A DNA stretch of 25,212 nt from Verrucomicrobiota bacterium. GTDB taxonomy: Bacteria; Verrucomicrobiota; Verrucomicrobiia; Chthoniobacterales; UBA10450. The notes beneath the pieces were generated by a model. It was not told the DNA's origin and searched no databases. It worked only from the letters and a program-made list of their open reading frames with translations. This document shows positions 15,474-22,889 of this stretch, one piece after another. The first letter of the stretch is position 1. Each line of letters starts with the position of its first letter. Where the stretch lies: NCBI GenBank assembly GCA_003219115.1, contig QHPN01000066.1, positions 1-25,212 of the forward strand, in the 5' to 3' direction. A program made the translations under genes and the position numbers.

Positions 15474-16964
15474 TTGATCATCGCCTGGACCATTTACATC
15501 ACATTCGCCGGTGCCATCGCCGCACTCCTTTTGCCCCGAACGTTTTCCCGGTTGATCGCGCTCCTCACTGCGACTGCAAGTTTTGCAATCAGCCTGAGCG
15601 CGTTTTTCTGCGGGGATCTAGATCTCGCGCATTTCACCACCATCGTGCAAGTCCCCTGGGTGCCGGCCCTCAGCATGAACTACCATCTTGCGGTCGACGG
15701 CATCAGCCTGACTCTCGTTTTGGTAACATCAATAACGGCAGTCAGCTCAGTTCTCTTTTCCTGGGACGTCACCGAGCGGCCGAATGAATTCTTCTTTTGG
15801 CTCCTGCTCGTAGTGGGCGGTTCCTTCGGCGTTTTCTTGAGCGCTGATCTCTTTCTGCTCTTCGTCTTCTACGAGTTGGTCATCGTCCCGAAGTACTTCC
15901 TGATCGCGATCTGGGGATCGACCAATAAGGAGTACGGCGCGATGAAGTTGACGCTGTATTCGTTCTTCGGCGGCGCGCTCGTTTTCATTGGAATTATCGC
16001 CGCCTATGTGACCGGCGGTTCATTAGACTTGAATCAGCTCGCGCAATTTCAATTCAGTCCGCAACTGCAATCGTGGGCCTTTCCCATTTTATTTCTCGGC
16101 TTCGCTGTTCTCGCCGGCATCTGGCCGTTGCACACCTGGGCGCCGACCGGCCATGTCGCCGCGCCCACCGCGGGTTCAATGTTGCTCGCCGGAATTGTGA
16201 TGAAGCTTGGCGCTTACGGCGGTCTGCGGGTGGCGATGAATATTTTCCCGCAAGGGTTTCAAGGGTGGAGTAACTGGATCGCAGTTTTGGCTGTGATCGG
16301 AATTGTCTACGCTGCAGCAGTCGCACTTCGCCAGCGCGATCTGAAATTTGTCATCGGTTACTCGAGTGTGAGTCACATGGGTTTCGCCCTTCTTGGCCTC
16401 GCCACCGCAAACGTCCTCGGCGTGTCGGGCGCGGTCCTGCAAATGTTTTCCCACGGCGTGATCGGCGCGCTCCTCTTCGCCGTTGCCGGACGGATGATTT
16501 ATCGGCGGACACACACGCGTGACCTCGATGAATTATCGCTAATGGAATTGAATCGCGCCCTTCCATTCGCGGCGTTTGTCTTTGTGGTTGCTTCCGCTGC
16601 CTCGATGGGCATTCCCGGGTTTAGCGGGTTTGCCGCTGAAATTACTATTTTGATCGGGGTGTGGAAAATATATCCCCTCGCGGTTTGGATCACCGGCGCC
16701 GGCATGGTGCTGGTCGCGGCGTTTACGTTGCGCGCGCTCAAGAAGAGCTTTTTTGGTGACGGCGCGGCAAACGTCCGCCTGCAACAAGGATGCGTCGCGC
16801 TCGATGCGGATTGGAACGAACAGGGACGCATTACGCTGGCCGAAAAACTGGGCGCCGGACTACTAATTTTTACGACTGTTGCAGTAGGAGTTTATCCGAA
16901 GCTACTACTCGATCGTATTCAACCGGCAGTGGAAGCCATGCGATTTCTGAAAACGGGAGGCTAA
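15474..16964 (+). CDS. nuoM: Second NuoM-like antiporter subunit (M2)
   Basis: A 496-residue, 14-helix NuoM-family protein, clearly diverged from the first copy. Glu134 (FYELVIVPKYFL, TM5), Lys244 (GIVMKLGAYGG, TM8) and Glu389 (GIPGFSGFAAEITIL, TM12) are kept. The TM7 lysine is missing: FAVLAGIWPLHTWAP replaces the usual AVKVPLFPFHTWLP, with Leu213 (codon at 16110-16112) at the Lys position. An extra stretch of roughly 20 residues (GCVALDADWNEQGR) lies before the last helix. The TTG start is the first possible one after an in-frame stop. With the long NuoL helix this implies a fourth pump module in the complex. Whether M2 itself pumps is uncertain. Confidence 0.93.
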   Translation: MIIAWTIYITFAGAIAALLLPRTFSRLIALLTATASFAISLSAFFCGDLDLAHFTTIVQVPWVPALSMNYHLAVDGISLTLVLVTSITAVSSVLFSWDVTERPNEFFFWLLLVVGGSFGVFLSADLFLLFVFYELVIVPKYFLIAIWGSTNKEYGAMKLTLYSFFGGALVFIGIIAAYVTGGSLDLNQLAQFQFSPQLQSWAFPILFLGFAVLAGIWPLHTWAPTGHVAAPTAGSMLLAGIVMKLGAYGGLRVAMNIFPQGFQGWSNWIAVLAVIGIVYAAAVALRQRDLKFVIGYSSVSHMGFALLGLATANVLGVSGAVLQMFSHGVIGALLFAVAGRMIYRRTHTRDLDELSLMELNRALPFAAFVFVVASAASMGIPGFSGFAAEITILIGVWKIYPLAVWITGAGMVLVAAFTLRALKKSFFGDGAANVRLQQGCVALDADWNEQGRITLAEKLGAGLLIFTTVAVGVYPKLLLDRIQPAVEAMRFLKTGG

Positions 16965-16971
16965 GAAACTC

Positions 16972-17006
16972 TTTTTTTAACGATGTAATATTTTTAACGT
17001 TGTAAC
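16972..17006. repeat. TTAAC-type element, single arm, before nuoN
   Basis: It contains TTTTTTTAACGATGTAATA then TTTTTAACGTTGTAAC and fills the M2-nuoN spacer, ending 7 bp before the nuoN ATG. The initial T-run could also act in transcription pausing, but no hairpin precedes it. Confidence 0.6.
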
Positions 17007-17013
17007 GATTTCA

Positions 17014-18531
17014 ATGTCCTACCTCGAACTACTCAAGCTGGCGTCGCCCGAAGCGATTGTGACGTTGACGGCTTTGGTTGTTCTCGCGATTGGAGTAGCG
17101 AGTGGGCGCGGAACTGTAGTGGCAGGCGTGTCGCCGGCAAAACCCCAGGAAAGTGCGGCCGGCACGGCCGCCTCTACAGTGGTCTGCACCTTGGTCGCGG
17201 TGGCCGGACTGATTGTCGCCATCACAGCCATTGTGATGCTTCCACCGAACGCCGACCTCTTTCGTGGCATGCTGGTAATCTCGCCGCTGAACTCGCTCTT
17301 CAAGATCGTTTGTCTGGTTCTAGCTCTCTTAACCATTCTGCTCGCATCGCGCGAGACATCGAATTACGGCGAATACCTTGCCATCATTCTGCTCGCGGCA
17401 ATCGGTCTGCTACTTCTCGTTGGCAGCGAAGAATTACTCATGATTTTCATTGGGCTCGAACTTACCGGGCTGTCCCTCTATTTAATGACAGCCTTCGATA
17501 AGGCCGACATTCGTTCGGCCGAAGCCGGCTTGAAGTATTTTCTCTTCGGCAGTACGGCAAGTGCGTTCACCCTTTTTGGGCTCAGCCTCATTTATGGTAT
17601 CACTGGCACTACCAGCTTTTCGGCCATCGCGGACAAGCTGAACACTCAGATGCTTTCTCCATTGTTGTTTGCCGGCATTGCCATGACTCTGGTCGGGTTC
17701 GCCTTCAAAATTGCAGCGGCGCCCTTCCATCTCTGGGCGCCGGATGCCTATCAGGGCGCGCCTGTTTCCAGTGCCGCTTTCATCGCTTCAGGATCGAAGG
17801 TCGCGTCGTTCGTGGTGCTGGGGAAGATTATGCTCGTTGGATTCAGTCCGATTCACGGCAGCGCGGATTGGCATGCGATGGTGGTCGGCTGGTCGCCGGT
17901 TTTAGCGATGTTGGCCGCGTTCTCGATTCTCCTCGGCAATCTGGTTGCCCTGGTGCAAACCAATCTGCGCCGGCTGCTCGCCTACTCCGCGGTCGCTCAT
18001 GCCGGGTATACGTTGCTTGGACTGATCGCAGGCGGACGCGAAGGATTTGGCGCGACCTTGTTCTATACTACAATCTATGCGTTCACGTTACTCGGCGCGT
18101 TCGGAGTGGTTGCCCTGGTGAGACGCGAGACTGGCGGCGACGATTTGCAAAACTTTGCTGGGTTATCTGCTCGCTCACCGTTGCTCGCTGGTTGCATGGC
18201 GGTTTTCATGTTGTCACTGGCCGGGCTGCCGCCGCTGGCCGGATTCTTCGGAAAATTCTACCTCTTTAGCGTCGCTTTTGCTGCCGGTGCGAGTCACGGC
18301 CTGCTCTGGCTCGTTGTTGTCGCGCTCTTCGGTAGTCTGATCTCGCTTTACTATTACCTCATCGTTTTGAAGTTGATCTTCCAAACGCAAAATGCCGAAA
18401 AGTTCACTGCCTCGCCGATCGCACACAGTGTACTTCCCAGAATGACAATCGCGCTTGCCGCCGCGATCGTGTTATGTCTCGGAATCGCGCCGCAATTTCT
18501 AGTCTCACGCATTCTCGCGGCATTGCCCTGA
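17014..18531 (+). CDS. nuoN: NADH-quinone oxidoreductase subunit N
   Basis: A 505-residue, 14-helix antiporter-like pump next to NuoJ/K. Catalytic-path residues are present: Glu149 (GLELTGLSLYLM, TM5), Lys232 (GFAFKIAAAPFHLWAPDA, TM7), Lys262 (ASGSKVASF, TM8) and Lys414 (FFGKFYLF, TM12; NuoN normally has Lys here). Residues 34-56, in the loop between TM1 and TM2, are encoded by a palindromic repeat and have a low-complexity Ala/Gly/Pro/Ser composition unlike the rest. E. coli NuoN is about 485 residues, so the surplus is about the size of this insert. It is the last nuo gene; the next gene begins 40 bp later. Confidence 0.95.
   Translation: MSYLELLKLASPEAIVTLTALVVLAIGVASGRGTVVAGVSPAKPQESAAGTAASTVVCTLVAVAGLIVAITAIVMLPPNADLFRGMLVISPLNSLFKIVCLVLALLTILLASRETSNYGEYLAIILLAAIGLLLLVGSEELLMIFIGLELTGLSLYLMTAFDKADIRSAEAGLKYFLFGSTASAFTLFGLSLIYGITGTTSFSAIADKLNTQMLSPLLFAGIAMTLVGFAFKIAAAPFHLWAPDAYQGAPVSSAAFIASGSKVASFVVLGKIMLVGFSPIHGSADWHAMVVGWSPVLAMLAAFSILLGNLVALVQTNLRRLLAYSAVAHAGYTLLGLIAGGREGFGATLFYTTIYAFTLLGAFGVVALVRRETGGDDLQNFAGLSARSPLLAGCMAVFMLSLAGLPPLAGFFGKFYLFSVAFAAGASHGLLWLVVVALFGSLISLYYYLIVLKLIFQTQNAEKFTASPIAHSVLPRMTIALAAAIVLCLGIAPQFLVSRILAALP
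17113..17180. repeat. Palindromic REP-like element translated within nuoN
   Basis: The left arm (17113-17138) begins ACTGTAGTGGCAGGCG. The right arm (17155-17180) ends CGCCTCTACAGT. Reversed, the arms match at 20 of 26 positions. It is 68 bp, read in frame without a stop, and encodes residues 34-56 of NuoN. Confidence 0.75.
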
Positions 18532-18571
18532 CTACGTCCGGATGCTCAATCGTTGAGGTCACACATCAAAC

Positions 18572-19354
18572 GTGGCAAGAAGTGATTTGTTGATCGGCGC
18601 GGCGGAGCGTCTGCGCGATGCTGTTGAAACACTTAAATTCTCGGCGCCGGTTGCGCACGTTTACAATCCGCTCGTTTACGCCTGGCGTGCGCACGAGATT
18701 TACCTGCGACGATATGGCAATGGCCGCAAACGCGTGTTGTTCCTCGGAATGAATCCCGGTCCGTTTGGTATGGCCCAAACCGGTATTCCATTCGGAGAGA
18801 TCGCGGCGGTGCGCGATTGGCTCGGGATTCGAGCCACGATTGAGCGTCCGCCTGATGAGCATCCCAAGCGGCCGGTGATGGGATTCAATTGCGCACGCAC
18901 CGAAATCAGCGGCCAACGTCTATGGGGTTTGTTCGCGAAACGCTTTGGCTCTGCGGACAAATTCTTCGAGGAACACCTGGTGATGAATTATTGTCCGCTC
19001 GCGTTTGTGGAAAAGAGCGGGCGAAATCGGACTCCCGACAAGCTGCCGGGGAACGAGCGGACAGCGCTGTTTGAGGCGTGTGACGAACATTTGCGGGAAA
19101 TTGTTCGCATCCTGGAGCCGGAATGGCTCATCGGCTTGGGTGATTTCGCCGCGAAGCGCGCCCGCGCGGTAATCGCCGATCCGCTGCCGCGCATCGGCCA
19201 GATTCTGCATCCCAGTCCGGCCTGCCCCGCTTCAAACAATGACTGGGCCGGTACTGCCACCTCCCAGTTGCATGCGCTCGGCGTTTGGAAAGGACACACT
19301 GATCCGCCAAACGCGAAATCACGCCAAAGCAAACGCAAACACCTTGATTTTTAG
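18572..19354 (+). CDS. SMUG1-type uracil-DNA glycosylase
   Basis: A 260-residue protein that closely follows the SMUG1 family (UDG family 3), monofunctional glycosylases that remove uracil and related oxidised bases to start base excision repair. Both active-site motifs are present: GMNPGPFGMAQTG (59-71, catalytic-site Asn61) and HPSP (213-216, His213). Other family blocks are VRDWLGI (80-86), EHPKRPVMGF (96-105), ISGQRLWG (112-119), MNYCPL (138-143) and SGRNRTP (149-155). The start is a GTG without a clear ribosome binding site. The C-terminal 20 or so residues (DPPNAKSRQSKRKHLDF) are beyond the family end and are encoded by a palindromic repeat. Confidence 0.92.
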   Translation: MARSDLLIGAAERLRDAVETLKFSAPVAHVYNPLVYAWRAHEIYLRRYGNGRKRVLFLGMNPGPFGMAQTGIPFGEIAAVRDWLGIRATIERPPDEHPKRPVMGFNCARTEISGQRLWGLFAKRFGSADKFFEEHLVMNYCPLAFVEKSGRNRTPDKLPGNERTALFEACDEHLREIVRILEPEWLIGLGDFAAKRARAVIADPLPRIGQILHPSPACPASNNDWAGTATSQLHALGVWKGHTDPPNAKSRQSKRKHLDF

Positions 19355-19377
19355 CGTCGTTTAATGTGTTTTGGCGG
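19304..19377. repeat. Palindromic element across the glycosylase gene end
   Basis: CCGCCAAA (19304-19311) and TTTGGCGG (19370-19377) are perfect 8-bp ends. The inner parts (ACGCCAAAGC and TTTAGCGTCG) continue an imperfect symmetry. It supplies the glycosylase C-terminal tail and stop, and may act as a bidirectional stop between two convergent genes. Confidence 0.55.
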
Positions 19378-19404
19378 ACGAGCTCCTTTACGCCTGGCTG
19401 GGAT

Positions 19405-20166
19405 TTAGTCGTCGGCTGTTTCGACGTGATAACGCACTTCGATGTCAGGGCTGCCATCGGCCCGTTTCGGTCCCGTCGATCCCGGCTCATCGACAAAGTC
19501 AGGCTTGTACCAGGTTGACCACTCGTGATACTTCTTCGGCATCGGGTTCGCCGGAAGACGAATATTGTAAAGACGCGCGCCCCCATTGGGAAACTTGACT
19601 GCCAACAAACGGTGTGAAGTCCGATAATAAAGTGGGACATAACCGCGGCGAGTCGCCGCCTCGTCCGGCTTCTCCAGGACTGCATCAGCCGAGTTCCTAT
19701 CCGTCGTTAGCTCGGCGGTAGCGTCGGCAAAAATCGCGATATTCGCCGGCGCGTGTAGCTCGATTCGGAGGATCGGCTCCGGCCCATTCAAATTCAAAAC
19801 ATGCGGTTGCATCGAATACCAGATGCCGACTGCAGACGCCGCCGAGACAATGATTACAGCGAAAGCTGCAATTCCACCGAGGACAACCTTCACGCCGCCT
19901 ACGCCGCATCTTCGCAAAACCAGCCAGACGGTGCCGACAAACCCGAGTACACCTGACAGCATCCCGACCGAGATCGCGAAGTACCCTGCCCCACCTTCTC
20001 TCGATGAGATATGTAGCGGACCCGCCGCTAACAAGCTGGCAAGAGCGGCTCCAAGAAGAGCGAAAACGCCGAAACCGACCAGTCCGGCAACTGCCGCGAC
20101 CAGTATCGCCGAAAAGCGTAATTTGTTGGCAGGTTCGACCACGCCGGAATGATAAGACTGGCGCAT
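19405..20166 (-). CDS. Hypothetical membrane protein, three N-terminal helices
   Basis: I do not recognise this 253-residue protein. Three hydrophobic segments (about 17-48, 62-84 and 92-116) are followed by a soluble region of about 135 residues. That region has alternating strands (ILRIELHAPANIAIF, GARLYNIRLP) and no visible catalytic motif. It would be on the outer face if the N-terminus is cytoplasmic. It ends in an acidic VRYHVETADD. Codon use looks like its neighbours. It converges on the glycosylase gene and diverges from the MDR gene. The start is the ATG at 20166; a ribosome binding site is not clear. Confidence 0.7.
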   Translation of the reverse strand: MRQSYHSGVVEPANKLRFSAILVAAVAGLVGFGVFALLGAALASLLAAGPLHISSREGGAGYFAISVGMLSGVLGFVGTVWLVLRRCGVGGVKVVLGGIAAFAVIIVSAASAVGIWYSMQPHVLNLNGPEPILRIELHAPANIAIFADATAELTTDRNSADAVLEKPDEAATRRGYVPLYYRTSHRLLAVKFPNGGARLYNIRLPANPMPKKYHEWSTWYKPDFVDEPGSTGPKRADGSPDIEVRYHVETADD

Positions 20167-20276
20167 GCGAAAGGGAACGGGGAAACTTCCGGCTTTCCGA
20201 GTGCGCGGGGAGTAGGTCGGCGCCAGTTATAAAAAGCGCCTAACGAAAATTAGACATCGCGTTTCGCGAGATTGCA

Positions 20277-20283
20277 GGTGAGG
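20277..20283 (+). promoter_or_regulatory. Shine-Dalgarno site of the MDR gene
   Basis: GGTGAGG lies 9 nt before the ATG at 20293. It supports that start over an in-frame TTG at 20272, and over the Met31 start (20383) that a cytoplasmic version would use. Confidence 0.6.
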
Positions 20284-20292
20284 TTTCGAATT

Positions 20293-21321
20293 ATGCGAAC
20301 AACTTTTCGTTTGCTTTGGAGTCTCACGGTTTTTGCTATCGGTTGCTCTCGGGCCGCGTTCGCGACTGGTGAAAAGCCGCTAATGAAAGCGGTGGTCGCG
20401 CACGAGTATGGCGCTCCGGAGGTATTGAAGTTCGAAGAAGTGCCGCCGCCGAAGCCGCAGGACGATGAAGCGCTCGTCCGCGTGATCGCAAGCGGAGTGA
20501 ATCCAGCCGACCCACTTACTCTCAGTGGCAAATACGCGCGAGAGTGGGGAACCAATTTACCCCTGATTCCGGGGTACGAGATCGCGGGCATCATCGAAAA
20601 GACAGGTGTGAAATTTACAAGCCTCAAACCCGGCGACGCAGTTTACGGTTATCCAACCTTCGGCGGCGGCTGGGCCGAATACGTCGTAGTCAAGGAACGG
20701 GAAGTCGCACCAAAACCGAAATCACTCAGCTTTGCCGAGGCGGCGGCGGTGCCGATGGGTGCGTTAACCGCTTGGCAAGCGCTCGTTGATGTGGCGCAGC
20801 TACACGCCGGACAAACCATTCTCATTCATGGCGGTTCCGGTGGTGTCGGCTCTTTCGCGATTCAAATCGCGAAAGTCCGCGGGGCCCGTGTCATCGCAAC
20901 GGCATCAACCGCAAACCAGGACCTGCTGAGACAGCTGGGCGCGGATGTGGCGATCGATTACACCAAACAGAAATTCGAAGAGATCGCGAAAGACGTCGAT
21001 TGCGTGCTGGACCCGGTCGGCAAAGACACCCTTGCCCGATCCTATGCGGTGCTGAAGAAAGGCGGCATCATTTTGGCGCTCGTGGGCCAGCCAGATCCAG
21101 AGGAACTCAAGAAACACGAGATTCGCGCGGCCGGGATTTGGGTCAAACCGAACCCCAAAGATCTTTCGGAAATCGCGCAGTTGATCGACGCCGGGAAAAT
21201 CAAACCGACCGTCACCCAAATTCGGCCACTAAGCGAAGCAATCGCGGCGGAACAACAGGCGGAGACGCATCACACCCGCGGGAAAGTTGTGCTGCGCATT
21301 GCAGATGAGCCGAAGGGGTGA
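20293..21321 (+). CDS. Zinc-less MDR oxidoreductase (quinone-reductase-like) with N-terminal signal-like segment
   Basis: A 342-residue medium-chain dehydrogenase/reductase of the NADPH:quinone reductase type. The family starts at Met31 (MKAVVAHEYGAPEVLKFEE). The N-terminal GroES-like fold contains GYEIAGIIEKTG (95-106). The Rossmann fold contains the nucleotide motif HGGSGGVGSFAIQIAK (179-194). Zinc ligands are not seen. Residues 1-30 form a signal-like segment (RTTFRLLWSLTVFAIGC, then AAFA), which is unusual for an NADPH enzyme. A good ribosome binding site supports the start that includes it. It could be an exported or membrane-anchored form, or the segment could be an artefact of start choice. 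The gene stands alone and diverges from the hypothetical membrane protein. Confidence 0.85.
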   Translation: MRTTFRLLWSLTVFAIGCSRAAFATGEKPLMKAVVAHEYGAPEVLKFEEVPPPKPQDDEALVRVIASGVNPADPLTLSGKYAREWGTNLPLIPGYEIAGIIEKTGVKFTSLKPGDAVYGYPTFGGGWAEYVVVKEREVAPKPKSLSFAEAAAVPMGALTAWQALVDVAQLHAGQTILIHGGSGGVGSFAIQIAKVRGARVIATASTANQDLLRQLGADVAIDYTKQKFEEIAKDVDCVLDPVGKDTLARSYAVLKKGGIILALVGQPDPEELKKHEIRAAGIWVKPNPKDLSEIAQLIDAGKIKPTVTQIRPLSEAIAAEQQAETHHTRGKVVLRIADEPKG

Positions 21322-21388
21322 TCGGCGGTAGAGGCGGCTAACGCCACCCCGGCTCGGAGGTCGGCCGCAATCCGAGAACGTCCTCTGA
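21322..21388. other. Spacer between convergent MDR and hydrolase genes
   Basis: It contains GTAGAGGCGGCTAACGCC, similar to arms of the repeat inside nuoN, and a CTCGGA/TCCGAG hairpin (21353-21358 with 21371-21376). No T-tract is seen. It is probably a repeat remnant that may also serve as a transcription stop. Confidence 0.4.
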
Positions 21389-22858
21389 TTACTTCGGGAT
21401 CGATGTTACGAACGGAGGCGGAGCCATTCGTTCGACGCAGCTGACATCAAGGTTCTTCGTGTCCCCTTTTTCCATGAACTCCATGACGAGGCGATCCACA
21501 CATCCCGGATCGGTCAAACCATCGACGCCGTGACCGGCTTGTGGAACAATTACGTGACGGCTGTTGGGCAAATAACGTGCAACTTCCTCCCCGCGCTGGG
21601 GTGGAGTCACGGGATCCATGCTGCCGGAAAAAATGAGCACGGGAAGATTTGACGAGACGGGATCGCGAAAATTGTCCGGTATCTTTGCGCGCGGCCACAT
21701 CCCGCAGGCGCGTGTTTGCTGAAAAACGCGATAATTGCCAAATGGATTGGCCGCGTTCATCCGCGCCGCTTCCTCCTGATCAATGAATGGAACATCTTCC
21801 GCGCAGGTCACGGAAAGATACATCCCATCAGCGATGAAATCTGGAATTGATGGAGCGATGGCTTCACGCAAGAACGGTCCGAAATCGCCGTGTGCCGCGT
21901 GATGAATGATGAGCGGAATGCGACTCGCCTGATCTCGCCCGTACATCAAGGTCCGAATTTTCTCGGCGAAAACGCCCCGTTGAATCTCGACTGTCGCCGC
22001 AGCGCTCTTGTCCGGCGGCGAATATTCCACTCGCGCCGACGCGCTCTCTAATTGCGCGAGGAGGTTTGCCCAATCATCGCGAATTTGCGGGAACGCCTGG
22101 TGACAGTGCGCGTCCTGTTCGCATTGCTGCAACAACAAATCCATCGCGCGCGCTGCCGCCTGCGCGTGATACATCGGCATTTTCAAATAGGTGGGCGCAG
22201 TACCGAGGAGCGTGACCGTGCGCAGATGCTCTGGATGTTGCCGCAGATAAACCAGTGCCGCGCGCGTACCGTAGGACGTCCCGAAAAGATTGATGCGATC
22301 GTATCCGAGCCAGGACCGCACATCGTCCAAATCATCCATCGCAATAGAAGTGGTGTATTGGGTGAGATCGGCGCGCTGCGCGAGCGTCTGTGCGAGGTTC
22401 TGCACGTAATCGACCGGATACATTTCGCTCAGGTAATACTGCGGCGTTTTCTTTCTCGGCACCGAAAGCGGATTCGATTTCCCGGTGCCGCGTTGATCGA
22501 CCAGCACCACGTCGCGGCGGGGGCGATATTCTTTTCCTTCCGTCGCATAAAACCTCGCTGCATCAGTCGAGGCCGCGCCGGGTCCGCCGGCAAGATCGAA
22601 CAGTGGCTCGGCTTTCGTTTTCTGATCGAAGGCCGGGAGCACTAGTACGTTCAAATCAATCCTTCGACCGGCGCGCGTCTCGCGATTTTCGAAGACAGTG
22701 AATTTGCCACAAAGCAGCTTTTCCTCGATGCCGGGGAACCGACACGGCTTGAGTTTGGCCAGCCCGCCCGGAGGCTGGGCTTTGCGACACGCCGCCAGCA
22801 GAAATAGCTCGCACCCGACAGCAATCAGGGCAGCAGAAAAAAGGCGACCTCGCCGCAC
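21389..22858 (-). CDS. Alpha/beta-hydrolase lipoprotein, TAP-like / prolyl aminopeptidase-like
   Basis: A 489-residue alpha/beta-hydrolase. An N-terminal signal with lipobox LLAAC (Cys24) predicts a lipoprotein. The catalytic triad is visible: Ser195 in FGTSYGTRAA, Asp415 in FSGSMDPVTPP and His443 in AGHGVDG. FDLAGGPGAAS (87-97) provides the oxyanion region and VLVDQRGTGKSNP (118-130) is typical of proline iminopeptidases and tripeptidyl aminopeptidases (SCO/TAP group). A C-terminal TAP-like region with paired cysteines (TCAEDVPF; RACGMW) fits secreted members. It probably cleaves short peptides or esters outside the inner membrane. The start is a GTG. It lies 31 bp after the FkbM gene on the same strand, so they may be cotranscribed. 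Confidence 0.88.
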   Translation of the reverse strand: MRRGRLFSAALIAVGCELFLLAACRKAQPPGGLAKLKPCRFPGIEEKLLCGKFTVFENRETRAGRRIDLNVLVLPAFDQKTKAEPLFDLAGGPGAASTDAARFYATEGKEYRPRRDVVLVDQRGTGKSNPLSVPRKKTPQYYLSEMYPVDYVQNLAQTLAQRADLTQYTTSIAMDDLDDVRSWLGYDRINLFGTSYGTRAALVYLRQHPEHLRTVTLLGTAPTYLKMPMYHAQAAARAMDLLLQQCEQDAHCHQAFPQIRDDWANLLAQLESASARVEYSPPDKSAAATVEIQRGVFAEKIRTLMYGRDQASRIPLIIHHAAHGDFGPFLREAIAPSIPDFIADGMYLSVTCAEDVPFIDQEEAARMNAANPFGNYRVFQQTRACGMWPRAKIPDNFRDPVSSNLPVLIFSGSMDPVTPPQRGEEVARYLPNSRHVIVPQAGHGVDGLTDPGCVDRLVMEFMEKGDTKNLDVSCVERMAPPPFVTSIPK

Positions 22859-22889
22859 AGACTCATCTTATTTAGTTCGCGCGAAACCG

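Noticed and set aside
13383..16964. Recent tandem duplication of nuoM
   Set aside because: The two NuoM proteins differ at most positions, including the TM7 Lys. They are old paralogues rather than a recent copy.
22052..22645. 197-residue open frame on the + strand inside the hydrolase gene
   Set aside because: It is antisense to the catalytic domain of a clear alpha/beta-hydrolase and shows no recognisable family features.
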